Source: Limanda limanda
Taxonomy: Eukaryota; Chordata; Actinopteri; Pleuronectiformes; Pleuronectidae
Assembly: GCF_963576545.1 (NCBI RefSeq)
Contig: NC_083651.1
Location: 17,221,580-17,285,579 of the forward strand
DNA: 64,000 nt
Direction: 5' to 3'
Shown here: positions 27,421 through 38,485 of the stretch, one piece after another
Numbering within the stretch: the stretch's first letter is position 1
How the letters are laid out: every line of letters starts with the position of its first letter
Notes under the pieces: model-generated
The model's database searches: none
Told to the model about the DNA's origin: nothing
Seen by the model: the letters and a program-made list of their open reading frames with translations, nothing else
Program-made: the position numbers and the translations under genes

Positions 27421-29042
27421 TACTCAGACCTTCTTTTAAAAAATAACTAAAATATTCTTTGAATACAAAATGCTGCGGATATAACCCAGCCTCAGCTTTC
27501 ATATTTCAAGTATAATTACATGCGAGTGTTATTAAAGCCTGTGTTCTTTTTTAGCTTGTAGGATTTTCTTTTCTTTTTTTTTAATGACGACAAGAGAAAG
27601 GCAAGAAACAGTTGCTGCTCGGCTGCTATCAATGCAACACACTCTCTTAATATTTAATTAAAATGGATCTGCTGGTAAGTGTGATCAATATCCAGTACCC
27701 TGTCTAAATTGCTTTTTCAACCTCTTGTGTCACATACAAAATAAATATGTTTTAATAGTTGCACACACGTCTATTAGATTTATGTTTTTCTATCACAAGA
27801 CACAAGGTGACTGTGTTGTGTTGCGATATTAGTGTGTGTTTCCCCTGTTACACCAGCATGGATGCGATTTTCCTCCTCCTCAAAAAGCAAACTCATTCAT
27901 AGGAAATAAACCTGTTGGTTTATCCACCAGTGCACGAATTCAGCAGCATTAAGAACGTGTCACTTCTTGTTTCTTGTGTTGCTTCTGGTCCTCCTGAGTG
28001 CACTGGAGCCCAAGTGGAAGTATCCATGTTTATTTTGCAGGTAAATAAGGAAGCCACTTCCCTAACACAGCCATCTTTCTGTAAATACACGGCTGTGGCG
28101 GAACGGTGAGCCGGCACAGGAGAGCGGTGAGGGGATTTGGCCACACCTAATCAATCACTGACAGATTACTGCTAAAGCCACTTCCACACACATTAAAGAG
28201 GGACAAATGCAGAATTGCAACGGAACAAGTTCTAGTTTTGAGCCAATAGTGGGACTTCCTGGTGATTTATCAAAGTCACTGCTGCTGAGCGGCACGCCTG
28301 TGTGATTGTAGTTCACAGCAGACAGAACTGAGGCACAGCATTGAAAGGAGTGTTTATGCCCTCAGCTGTGGCACTGTCAGCCTTGTGGAATTTACTGTAA
28401 ATCACATTGCTTTTATTGCAAGATTTAGTAGCTTATCCTCTGTGGGCTCTATTCACTTCAAGCTTGTCCCTATTAGGACTTAAGCTCCAGCCTATACTGG
28501 GACTTGGATACACATCTTGAAATAATGTGGGAAATCAGTCCTGTAATTTTTCACTTTTTACACATATTTTTTCCCATAATAGCTGGCGCCCCTTTTGTAG
28601 TAAAAATGTTTCACTGCAGAAACTAGACGACACTCTTATGCCTCAGTGTCTTGCGTGTTATTCCTCCTCAGAGATCTCTGTATAGACATATGCAATCTGG
28701 AAAATGATGTTGTTTACAGCGCTGCTCCATGAAAAGCCCCCAAATCAGATTTGGTCAAGTTGTTAAATGATATAAAAATATGAACACAGTAAACTGAAAA
28801 AGGAAAAGCCCCAGGGATATTACACGATATCTAAGATGCGTGCATGTGAGGTAAGAAGAGACACCACTCAGCTGGTTCCTCCAACAAAGTCGTTCTTTGC
28901 TGAAATAACAACCAGCCGGGCCAGCAACATGACTGGAGTGATCACACATGACACGAGGGTCTGTAGGCAGGAGGTTAAAAAACAGCCAGTCACGTGCTCT
29001 TAAACCCCCAACCTCATTCCTGGGGAAATTAACCATCTTTTC

Positions 29043-29044
<2 letters not shown>

Positions 29045-29129
<85 letters not shown>
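29045..29129 (+). repeat. (TG)n microsatellite, about 42 units
   Basis: Uninterrupted TG dinucleotides for 85 bases. Overlapping Cys-Val and Thr-His frames on the two strands are artefacts of the repeat. Confidence 0.98.
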
Positions 29130-29131
<2 letters not shown>

Positions 29132-30540
29132 TTGTATGTGAACACGCTGGATAGGAAAGTGGGTGTCAGCAATTCTTGTAAATTCATTCACTTTTTATTC
29201 TTTCAAAGAGTGTTTTCTAAACATAGGTGAAATAAACGTAAAAGATATAACCTGATATTCACCTATGCATTAGTTTTATGTTATTAAAAGAAACAAATCT
29301 TCCTTTAGAGCAGTTAATGTGAATATGTTTTTTTCATGATATCCCAAAACAACATATAAGATCCTAAAATCTTTTTCAACATCCAAATGTAGTCTGAAAT
29401 TGTCTGACACCAAATCGTATATATATTTTTCTTCAAGGTTTGATCCATGTCAAGGAGGATTCAAGTGTGTGATGGACATGAACTGTGATCCCTGCAGCCG
29501 TTTGTGCGGGTGTTCACATGATGTGTGTATTGACGTGCCGTAGCAAGAGTTCAGGGAGGCAGCTGAGCAAAATAATTCAGAATGTCCTGCATGCTGACAC
29601 AAGGACAAAAGCACAGACTGAACATGCCCATATGAGGAAGGAGACAATGGACGTGGCCACACCTGGAAATGCACTGCTGTTTTCTTTTTTCCTTTTTTTT
29701 TCTCCCCGTGACCTCCACAGCACACAGAGATTTTCACAGGCTGTTCCTACAAGCGTGGACACTGGCTTCTGGTCGAGTCAGCTGAGTGTTAGCACGATCT
29801 GGTTCAGCCACGGCCAGAAAATTACCCGATGAGCGCTGGCATCTTCGCATTAGCGGCCGAATGGATGAACTCACACATACACTGTGATTATGGTGACTGG
29901 TTGTTGGTTTCCGATCTTTAAATGTTGGACAATTGACTAAATCACTCAACAAAATCTGCAACTGCTTTTCTCTCTAAATTTCTCTAAACCGGAGTTTATA
30001 CGTTAATTTTCATAGACATTATATTCTCAGCTTTTGCTTCTAATTAGAAATGTGCAATACTGCGTATGAGACAAATTTCTAGGATGAAAATAAGAATCTC
30101 CTCATCCTGTGCAATGAGTGACACTGGACTGCCCCTGTCCAGAGCGGCTCCATGTCCTGCCTTATGGGTAGGATTTCTCCAAAGAGCTCGGGCAGTTGGA
30201 ATTAGCATGGTGAAGTCAAGGGAGTTCTGAAGGCTGAATCAATGCATCACTCCCAGGGCCTTGGGCATGGATATGAAAGGGCATAATGGGACTTTTGGTG
30301 CCGATCCTCATATCATGTGTCTAACCAGGGTCTTCCTGCGATGCCTCCCCAAAGGAGAAGAGATCACCTCCCTCTTTCAAGGCTGTGTGCAGATAAAAGA
30401 GAGTGGCTGCAGAACACCCTGGAAAAGGGAAGGTGTCAAAACAAGTTGGACAATTTTTTAAAGCGAGGTATTTTTACATTTTTTGGTAGAGTTGAGAGGA
30501 TTGATACAGCCTTCACATTTACCTGCTAAATATTGAGCCG

Positions 30541-30895
30541 CCAGCAGCTGGCTAGTACAGCTTAGGATAAAGATTTAAAACAGGGGAGACCGCTAGTCTG
30601 TCTAAAAGTAATCAAATCTGCCCACTATCACTGCTACAGTTCCATAATTAACATTTTAATGCATTAGTTGAATCCATACAAAAACCAAAGTCTATCAACA
30701 ACACACAGTAGTTTTACAGAGGGAATCTTTCCTGGGAGGTTTCTGTCCTTGCTGTATGGTTTCCAGGCAACCTGCAGCAGCTTCAGGGTCCCTCTTATCT
30801 AATCTTTATGCTAAGCTAAGATCTGCTGTTATTTAGTTGTCATGTTTAAGATAGGTATCAGAATTATCTCCCAACGCGAGATATTCTTTCTTTAT
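30541..30895 (-). repeat. relic of a percomorph-type repeat with GCTAAGCTAAG end
   Basis: The order of segments is characteristic: CTAGTACAGCTTAGGATAAA, AACAGGGGAGACCGCTAG, a CCATACAAAAACCAAAGT stretch, TTTTACAGAGGG, TTTCCAGGCAACC, TTTATGCTAAGCTAAG and ATAGGTATCAGAATTATCTC. This is the layout of an abundant nonautonomous repeat I know from spiny-rayed fish genomes. It ends under 100 bases from the CTCF motif at 30,992 and about 0.8 kb upstream of fign exon 1. The strand is assigned arbitrarily. Confidence 0.6.
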
Positions 30896-30991
30896 AGCCA
30901 CGCGTTTACCTCGAAAAACAGATGTGTTGTAAGCATAACTGTTCACATGCTCGCTATTACACGCGTGTTTTATGCAAGTTACTGGCGTATT

Positions 30992-31006
30992 CCACTAGAG
31001 GGCGCA
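30992..31006 (+). promoter_or_regulatory. near-consensus CTCF site upstream of fign
   Basis: CCACTAGAGGGCGCA agrees with the CTCF core CCASYAGRKGGCRSY at 14 of 15 positions. It lies about 0.7-0.8 kb upstream of the probable fign promoter. Its role could be as a promoter-proximal loop anchor that brings distant gene-desert enhancers to fign. The motif is seen directly; binding and function are inferred. Confidence 0.6.
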
Positions 31007-31154
31007 CCACAAAACTCAGACCTTATACAACTTCAAAAGTATAACGTAGCCACACTAAGATAGCACCAACAAAAAACAAGATCCCAGCGCCAGTATGATC
31101 TACACAAGGCCCTTAAATGAACAACATTATGGCAATGGCAAAGATCTGCGCCCA

Positions 31155-31169
31155 CACCCCCCCTAGTGG
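31155..31169 (-). promoter_or_regulatory. weaker CTCF-like motif, opposite orientation
   Basis: The minus strand reads CCACTAGGGGGGGTG, with 12 of 15 consensus positions; the invariant C of the GGC core is replaced by G. It faces the stronger motif at 30,992, giving a convergent pair about 150 bases apart. The match is much less convincing than its partner. Confidence 0.3.
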
Positions 31170-31659
31170 GCATGTGTGTATTGCGGCTTGGGGACACAAA
31201 GCATGGATTTCTGAAGATTGTGCAGAACTGCTGCAACAACTGGACAAAACAGTCGTGAGACAGAGATGATTCATATGCATAAACAATCTCTGGCCTTGAT
31301 GTAGCAAAATAATTTTGTGGGTCAAATAATTTATTTAATGGCGACAAATACGCAGCATAACGACCCGTGGAACTAAACCACTTGAGAATATTCCAGTAGG
31401 TTGGTGAAGATTCGTTTTGAGGTTAATTCAGGCCATTTTGAATATAACAAAATACTGTAGATCCATATCGAGTTATTCTTCAAATCTGCAGACCAATGTG
31501 AAGCAATCAATGTGTAACGCTGATCACGTATTTAAAACCATTTTCATTTATTTAACATTAATTCATTCTGTTCACAGATCAATAATGATATATCAGAATG
31601 TGCCACACATGCACAGTGCCGGGCAGAAGAAGTCAGTTCCAGCTCAGTACATTCAGATA

Positions 31660-31780
31660 GTTAATACTTGGTATTGGCTCTATCATAGAGTCACGATGGT
31701 TCTCCTCTGTGAGCCGCTGCTCATTAACGTGGCTCCTCTTTGAATTTGGCTCCTGCCTCGGAGAACATGCGCAGTGCAGC
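31660..31780 (+). promoter_or_regulatory. fign: probable fign core promoter region
   Basis: ATTGG (inverted CCAAT box) lies at 31,673-31,677 and a CATGCGCAGTGC word resembling an NRF1 half site at 31,766-31,777. Just upstream of the 5'UTR exon the DNA changes from AT-rich to GC- and CpG-rich. There is no convincing TATA box, consistent with a CpG-island type promoter. The exact start site cannot be read from sequence. Confidence 0.45.
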
Positions 31781-31910
31781 GCTGCCTCCAGTCAGCGGAG
31801 CAGCTGTCCAGGGTTTGGAATTCCAACATGGCAGAGGCAGTGGTCAGTCTTCCCCTCACCAACTGGGAAATGCTTTCCGATGGCGAGCAGCCGCGTTGAA
31901 CCCCCAGTGA
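31767..31910 (+). other. upstream ORF 1 in fign 5'UTR, 47 codons
   Basis: ATG at 31,767-31,769, stop TGA at 31,908-31,910. The Kozak context is fair (A at -3, C at +4). The peptide, beginning MRSAALPPVS, is not recognised. It would be in the mRNA only if transcription starts upstream of about 31,760. Ribosomes using it would bypass upstream ORF 2, which lies inside it in another frame. Confidence 0.35.
31828..31899 (+). other. upstream ORF 2 in fign 5'UTR, 23 codons, ideal Kozak
   Basis: ATG at 31,828-31,830 with A at -3 and G at +4, stop TGA at 31,897-31,899. The peptide starts MAEAVVSLPL and ends in DGEQPR. Its start context is better than that of the fign start codon (G at -3, A at +4), so scanning ribosomes should often initiate here and reach fign by reinitiation. 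A third upstream ORF of three codons follows at 31,943-31,954. The overlap with a possible YY1 site means the ATG could instead be kept for DNA binding. Confidence 0.45.
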
Positions 31911-32053
31911 AGCCCCCAGTCTGCGCCCTCAGCACCGGATCGATGCCGCTGTGAAGCCCGCTCGCCCCCCACCCCCCCTCTCCGCGGTCACCTACACAGG
32001 TAAGTGTGGGTCTGCTGTGAGTCAGCGGCGATAACGGGAGCAGGGGACCGGGA

Positions 32054-32092
32054 GCAGATCCGTGCGCGTAGTGTCTGCGCGCACGGATCTGC
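32054..32092. repeat. perfect 15-bp GC-rich inverted repeat
   Basis: The left arm GCAGATCCGTGCGCG (32,054-32,068) is exactly complementary to the right arm CGCGCACGGATCTGC (32,078-32,092), with a 9-base spacer. In the pre-mRNA this would make a stable hairpin starting 54 bases after the exon 1 donor. It contains TGCGCGCAC-like NRF1-resembling words on both strands. Confidence 0.9.
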
Positions 32093-32359
32093 AGTGCAGT
32101 GCGCGGCCGCTCCGTGCTCGTCATTCCGTGTCAATAATAAGCAGCAGTAACGGGATCGCGTCCCGAGCAGCACGCACACGGCTGGAGAGAGAGAGATAAC
32201 TTTCCCACAAACGAGAAGTTTCCACCTTTTTTTTTTTTTTTTTTTTGCATGTCAGCCTGAATACAACTTGCAGGCGGTGGGGGGGTTAATAGGCGGCTTG
32301 TCATTGCGGCTCTTAGTGGGACAACTGCTGGCAAGTAATCTATTTTAAAAAGTAAAGGC

Positions 32360-32397
32360 AGGAGGAGGAGGAGGTGGAGGAGGAGGAGGAGGAGGGG
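32360..32397 (+). repeat. (GGA)n purine tract in fign intron 1
   Basis: GGAGGAGGA-type repeat, nearly pure purine on the plus strand (one T interruption). It can form triplex or quadruplex-like DNA. Confidence 0.85.
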
Positions 32398-32719
32398 GTG
32401 CATCACGCTGGTTTAGCCTCTTCCTCTAATGGGCGGCATGAAGAATGTGTGTTTTATGTCATCCAGTCCCCTCGCATGCTTCCTATTCTCCTGTTTCAAC
32501 CGGCGCTCAGAAGTGACAGGCTCCAGCCGCGGCTGCAGTGTGCCTCCTCCTCGCGTCCACAGAAACCAAACAACAATCCACTTCAGGCTCTCCCATGTTC
32601 CGCTCGTCCCTCGGTCTCGCATTGTTCCAAATTACACGGCCCACCTAAATGAATAGGATCCGAGGAGAGAACACGCAGGGGACCGTGCGTTTTTTAATGT
32701 TGTGAAATCTGATAGCTGC

Positions 32720-32772
32720 AGGAAAGAAGAAGGAGAAGAAGAAGAGGAAGAAAGGAGAAGAAAGGAGGAGAA
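32720..32772 (+). repeat. 53-base homopurine (GAA/GGA) tract in fign intron 1
   Basis: An uninterrupted run of A and G only, rich in GAAGAAG and GGAGAAG words, ending 82 bases before exon 2. Such words resemble purine-rich splicing enhancers that bind SR proteins. A regulatory role in defining the very small exon 2 is possible but inferred. Confidence 0.8.
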
Positions 32773-32864
32773 GTGCCTGTAATGAGAAGCAACCTTTGGA
32801 ATTCCTCCTCGTAAAAATCCGATTCTGCTGTTTTTCCCCCTCTCTTGTCTTTAGGCTTGAAGAC

Positions 32865-32889
32865 ATGATCACTAGCACCAGTATTTATG
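32865..32889 (+). CDS. fign: fidgetin, coding exon 1 (start codon, residues 1-8 and first base of Gly9)
   Basis: Within a 35-base exon (32,855-32,889) the ATG at 32,865-32,867 starts MITSTSIY, then the first base of a glycine codon, and the donor GTATGT follows at 32,890. Mammalian fidgetin starts with the near-identical MISSTSVYG before LKMQW, and the phase (TAT G / GT) joins perfectly to the exon at 52,430. The upstream acceptor (pyrimidine tract plus TTAG at 32,854) is strong. The exon is far too short for ordinary ORF searches. The start context is moderate (G at -3). Confidence 0.92.
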
Positions 32890-35479
32890 GTATGTTGATT
32901 TTTGTTATTATCTTCACTGTTGTTATGATTTCATATTTGCCATGTCTAGGGGCGAAAAAGAGGCTGTTGTTGCAGTTATGCATTTTTTGTTTCTTTGTGC
33001 ATGCATGCTTCATCTTCAAAAGTTTATTTAATCCAGGTTATAACATGTTCATGACACTAGTCCAGCGACGTGGACTCATTATGGGATTAATTCTATATCG
33101 TGAGGATCATAGGATCATTTAGGTTCAATGTGCCGTGTGATAGTTCAATATTTCAGTTGGTTGGTTTTCTTGCTGGTTTTCTTTCTCTTTATTATTGCAC
33201 TGCTTTCATATTTTTGCATGCAAAACTTTTCAAACGTGATATTTTGTCCAATGCACTATTTGAATATACCCAGAGGGGCTGCTAATTTTAATTTGGAGAT
33301 TAAATCTTAAACTAACTTGTTTTAAACATTTTCCGGTGTAGAATCTGTTCATCTTGAAAAAAATCCCAAAAAAAACAGCTAAATGTAAAAATATTTATAG
33401 ATGATATTATCATAACTGCTTGGAAAATGTCATGAATGTTAAGATTTATGACAACGTTGCAATTCAGGATCTCTGGAAAATAAAAGTTAATTTTGAATTA
33501 AATTATTAGCTAATGTGAAAATACTGCTATTTACATAAAAACTAAATAGAAAGTCACTGTCTGACTAGAAATTTATCTGTTTTATCACAAATTTACTATA
33601 GATTGTGATTGATAATTATAAATTTGATAGACAATTGGAAAGTAAATAATACAAAAAACGACAACACCTGGATTAGAACAATGCTATAACATTACGAGAC
33701 TGCCAAACCCCTTCTGCATTTGATTTGTAAAACGCACACTTGCAAACTTATTTTAAGTTTAATTTACAAAGTTGCCATGTTCCTTTCTTTTTATTTACTT
33801 GTCACAATCTGTAGCAACTTGCCGGCGAAACTTTGAACTAATTTGCTCCCAAATTGGTTCAAAGGCAGTGTCAGAAATAGCTGTTACTCATGTTCTAGTG
33901 GAAATGCTTTGTGACAAGCCAGTAAATGGATCTGAGCGTGGCCACAGAAGTCAGCAGAAGTAACAAGTTGTGCGCTGTCTCTCTTTTTTTTTTGGTTGCA
34001 AACACTTTGTCCCAAGTTAACCTTTCCCCACCTCCGTCGAACAATTTACTTAATTGTGTTCGCACATTTCATTTGCATGTTTTGCTCTGAGAGGAAATTA
34101 ACATCATCAGCAGCGAGCTGAAGTATGTTTTTACTCCTCTTCAAAAATAACAGCATTGCAGCATCTGTCACTCAGCGGGAGAAAAAAAGTGTACATTACT
34201 ACCACATTCATTATGCCTGAGTGTTTGGTTGTAATGTGTTTTTTTGTGAAGTGGGTTTTAAATTTGTTGGTTAGAGTTTCATGTTATTTCATATTTAGAC
34301 CCCCACCCCTTCCGACCCCCCCACCACCATGCATGTGTGATGTGATTTTATTATTGATTTGAGCTGCAAAGATATGGACACTGAGCAGGAGGGAAAATTG
34401 TTTATTTAATAGATCTTTAAATTTAAATCTGTATTGGCAGTTTGCATACACTCTAAATCTATAATACCTTGCATGTGTAGACTCTTCAAATGTATGATTT
34501 CATTTTAGTTTCTGGAGGATTTAATTGCGAACTTCTAAGAAAATCACAGATTCATGAATTGTCGCTTTGCCGTGCACAAGCCTAATCTTTGCGGAAGTTG
34601 GAGTTTGAACATGCAGTGGAAGAGCAGATGTATCTTTTAAATCACAACGCATCTGCACAGAACAAACAAATAATAATCTTCTTGCAATTAGAAAAACCCT
34701 TTTCTCATAGATTTAATCATAAGTGTCCTAATTATTAAGTACCTGAGGATATTAATCAGTTCAAGCCCCTGGAAAGGTTGGTGTGTGTGTGTGTGTATGT
34801 GTGAGCTCCTGCAGTGTGTGAGGTGGTGCTCGCAGGTCCTTACTTAACCCCAGACACCTCTGCTGTGCATGAAAGAAGCTTGACAGCTCTGTTAATTTCT
34901 GATAGGGCGGCACTTATGATCGCAATCTAAACTGTTGCTTGTCATGAATCTCTGTGCTGCAATTCAATGACAGATACTGACCCTCCGGTCTTTATCATCC
35001 TCTTCACACAGTGATACACACGTGCACACCAAGAGATGGTGAATGAAACAACAAGAAGTTGGGTGAATTATATCACAGTGACACCAGGAGAGATATATAG
35101 AATTATACATTTTTACTCGTGTTGTGTTGCGAAGGAATTGCTTGCAGATGAGGGCCAAATGGTCTTTGCAGCTTCCAGAATGTTTTGATTTAAAACAATA
35201 TATTTTCTTAAGTAATTAAGAATTATCTAAATAATCTTTATTGCTGCTTTAGAAGCTCACATTTATTTTTTTGTGCGCCACATAATCTATTTAATTTTCC
35301 AGATTTTTCTCCTATAATTAACATAACACATACTCCTGATTCATTGTTAGGGGATTGAATCAAAAACAATCTCTGTCTTATTGCTATTATTAGTCCGTGT
35401 GAAGTGATGTAGCGGCTCTAAATGTTCTGTGCACGTCTGAAGTGCATGTGTTACACTACTAGTGATGACTTAAATTGAC

Positions 35480-35680
35480 AGCACGACTTAAACCATAGGG
35501 GAAGTGGTGCACGGCCGCACTGACACGTTATACATGTCCGCTAATGATGACAATTAAAGGCAGCTCCTGGATGCCTCGAGCTGCCTCCGTGTGGATACAC
35601 CCCCTGGGATGTCTGCAGGAGCTGCTGTAAATTGATGAAATGTTCATCTTAACAGAGGGATCTATTTGTCATTAACTACA
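35480..35680. promoter_or_regulatory. candidate intronic regulatory element
   Basis: A compact block with CTAATGATGACAATTAAAGG (homeodomain/SOX-like words) and a GAGCTGCC...GGAGCTGC pair, free of simple repeats. It stands out from AT-rich surroundings. Inference only. Confidence 0.2.
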
Positions 35681-38354
35681 AGAAAATCCCACTCAGCCTC
35701 CTGACTACAGAGATCAGTGGAGGATTGTCATCTTTAAGCAAATATGTTAAGTGGTGTCTTTTCATATGAAGAGCGAGGGGAGTCCCCGGTGGAGTCAGAC
35801 TCCATGAAGAAGAAGAAAAAGAAAAAAGAAAAGCACAAAATTTCTTCTTCTAAGTATTCAACATGTTTCACCCTCCTCCTCTCCTCCCCTCTCGTTCTCT
35901 CCCTTTCTCCGTCTGTCTCCCTCCCTTGTATCCACATCGCTGTCGTTTCCCTCATGGCAACTCGCTGTGTTATCTTTGTGTGTTTCTCTCTCTCCGCGCT
36001 GACAATCCTTGCAGTGATCTAAGTTGGACTGCATTAGAAAGTGGAGGCAGCTGTCTGTTGCTATACTGAGGGACGTGTTTGCTCTACTGCAAAGATGAAG
36101 GACCACGAATCCTTGACATCCTCCCTTTTCTCTCCCCTCCTCCTCTTCCCACCATCTCATTTAGACACAGCGACTGTCTGCTCAGACTTGTTTTTTTCCT
36201 CTGAGTGACAGCATATGGCATAGACATTTTCTAAAATACATGTGGCTACCATTGGCTGCTCGTACTTACCCTTCATATGTCTCCTAGCTACAGGTCTTTT
36301 TTACCTCTAATTCAGACAAAATACAGTTTAATCAAGGTGAGCAGATTCTAGTGGATAAAGCAGCATGAGCTATAACTTGTTTTATCGTCACATACATAAT
36401 GTATATTTTAAAGGACTATGTGAATACATATATGGTGAATGTGTGTGTGTGTCTGTGTGCACATCCTATGTCTGTGTCTGCCTGCCTTTTTGTCTTTGTG
36501 CTTTTTTTTTCGGAACCACTTTTATGGAGGACGCAATCCCTCTTTCTCTCTAATTCTTTTTTTTCTTTAAAAAAAAGTAACTAATCACTCCCATATACAT
36601 GCTGTGATGTTATTATGATCCATACCATATTGCATGAAGCGCTTATAGGACCTCAGGGTCACTAAATGACAGATTATAATAGAAACACTGTCGTAAGTCA
36701 TGTTGTAGGGCTGCTTTATTCAGGCCATGTGTGCCAGGCAGGCATATTATTAATACAGAGTACACAGCATTTGTTGCCTTAAACTCCTTGTCCTCCTCAT
36801 TTCCTCACATGGAAACAGAGGCTTTGTTTCATCTCCTTCACTTGAAGTGTGTCTGCACTCATAAGGAGACAAGGCAGCGTCGTGCCTGTTGGGGATTGGC
36901 CAGAATAGACAATCCCCAGGTGTGCGAAACTAGGTTTAGCACTAAGGCTTTTAATCTGGACTTGTAGGAGATTCATGTGCATTCATAGATTTGCCTCTGT
37001 AATTATCATACCCCCAGTGGCAGCCAAAGAGATGTTTGCCTAAATCACTGATGTCCTCATTACACTGTTTACATTTTAATTAGACATGCACATTTCTTCT
37101 TTCTATTTCTTTAGTGGCCACAATAATTGGAGGTTTTTCTTTCTAGGTGGGGTGTTGCCTGGTTGTTTTGCTGTATCTTGCAAAAATTGATAATTGTCCA
37201 CAGTTCATTTCTTCTTAATGTTGCCTCCTTACATCCGTACATCTCCAAGAAATGATCTATATGCTGTATTCTGTAGGTAAGAATATAATCAGTAGGATCT
37301 GAGTCGAGCAGTAAACAACTCTCGACAAAAGCTTGAACATATTTGTCCAAGACAAATACAAACAAGGCTAATGTTTCCATATATTTGAATTACAGCAGCA
37401 AACATATCTCCAGCTCAAGGACCCTGATTAAGAAAATCCACAATTGCATGACTTTTGAAAATCGCTGGCACTTTGAGCCGTCATTGTTCGCCTGAGTGCT
37501 GTTGCTTATCATTGAATAACCTTGGTGAGGAGAGGTGTTTTCTTCTGTCCTTCTTCCAAGGTGTTTTTTTATTATTGCCTTGCTGTTGGTGACTTTTGTA
37601 TTGTGGGAGAGCAGCGATCCTTTCACTGGAGGATAAGAGAAAACTGTATTTGCTCTATTGAAATTCCCCCTGTGTTCTCGCAAAACACTGTCTGACTAAT
37701 CTGGTAATCGAGGCCGCCATTTTAGCTGGACTGAAAAACCAGTGCAACTGGAGAACCTTGAAGTACTTTTTTTTTCTTCACCGCACCGCATTTGTCTGTT
37801 TCATCGGTAATTCTAAGGCCTGCAAGTTTGAAATATTTACTTTTATTAAAAGCAAATCCTCAAAGTTGTCTTGATATCATGCTCTGTGAATCGATATAAC
37901 CTCTTAAATATTATACAAAAGGGTTTGGATATTACTGCTGCGATAAAACCTCTAATACTATTGATAGAAATAACATTTTTCTCACATAATAGTTGACCAC
38001 AGCTATTTTATGTTGCCATTGTTGTAATGGCGGAATAATAGTGTTAGAATTAATGTATTAAAATACATGCTTAAATTAACTTTGATATTCATATTCAGGA
38101 GCGTGCGTGGATTTGCTTTGAATATAAAAGTTCATCTTTTCACTGTTTTGAATCCTCTCATTCATCACACCCCATGCTAATTGCCTCAAATTGATATTTG
38201 AGACAATTAACTAAAGCGATAATCAGACGAGATGTGAGCTACCCTTGTTTTTTTTTTGTGTGTGTGTTTTATTTCCCCGCTAAGTTCTCAGCGATTCATT
38301 CATCCTCGGGAGGCGACGGGTGGCTGACAGGTTGGCATGGTGCCAGGTACTGGC

Positions 38355-38485
38355 AGAGGGGGCGGGGGGGCTTGAGTGCCAGGACGGAGAGAGGATGGGT
38401 TGAGGTCTCGCCTGATGGTGTGGAGAGAGGGGGGGGGGGGTGAGAATGACCAGAGGGGGGCAAAGGAGGAGAGGAGGGGGGGTTG
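38355..38485 (+). other. fign: G-rich tract with strong G-quadruplex potential
   Basis: Multiple runs of 5 to 12 G on the fign sense strand (for example GGGGGCGGGGGGG near 38,357 and a G12 run near 38,430). They also occur in the nascent transcript, where quadruplexes could slow polymerase or influence splicing. Proline-rich antisense frames here are composition artefacts. Confidence 0.75.

Larger units (their letters stand above)
22393..30540. other. intergenic sequence, no gene seen
   Basis: No supportable gene. The 161-codon minus-strand frame at 22,439-22,924 has no recognisable domain and a biased His/Gln/Ala composition. A CTCF-like motif is at 26,162-26,176, a regulatory-looking block at about 26,970-27,420, and a (TG)n tract at 29,045. 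Remaining sequence is unassigned. Confidence 0.5.
31700..31999 (+). other. fign: fign exon 1 (5'UTR), start uncertain
   Basis: The exon ends in ACACAG followed by GTAAGT at 32,000, a near-perfect splice donor. Vertebrate fign genes have a noncoding first exon upstream of a tiny start-codon exon, so this fits the family. The 5' boundary is a guess from the onset of GC-rich sequence. The exon contains ATGs at 31,767, 31,828 and 31,943 that open upstream ORFs; all three close before the donor. A CCAACATGGCAG word at 31,823-31,834 also resembles a YY1 site. Confidence 0.6.
32000..32854 (+). other. fign: fign intron 1 (855 bp)
   Basis: Donor GTAAGT at 32,000. The acceptor is a long pyrimidine tract, TTTTTCCCCCTCTCTTGTCT, followed by TTAG ending at 32,854. 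The intron carries a perfect hairpin (32,054-32,092), a T22 run near 32,225-32,246, a GGA-repeat purine tract (32,360-32,397) and a 53-base pure purine tract (32,720-32,772). It has no coding function. Confidence 0.7.
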
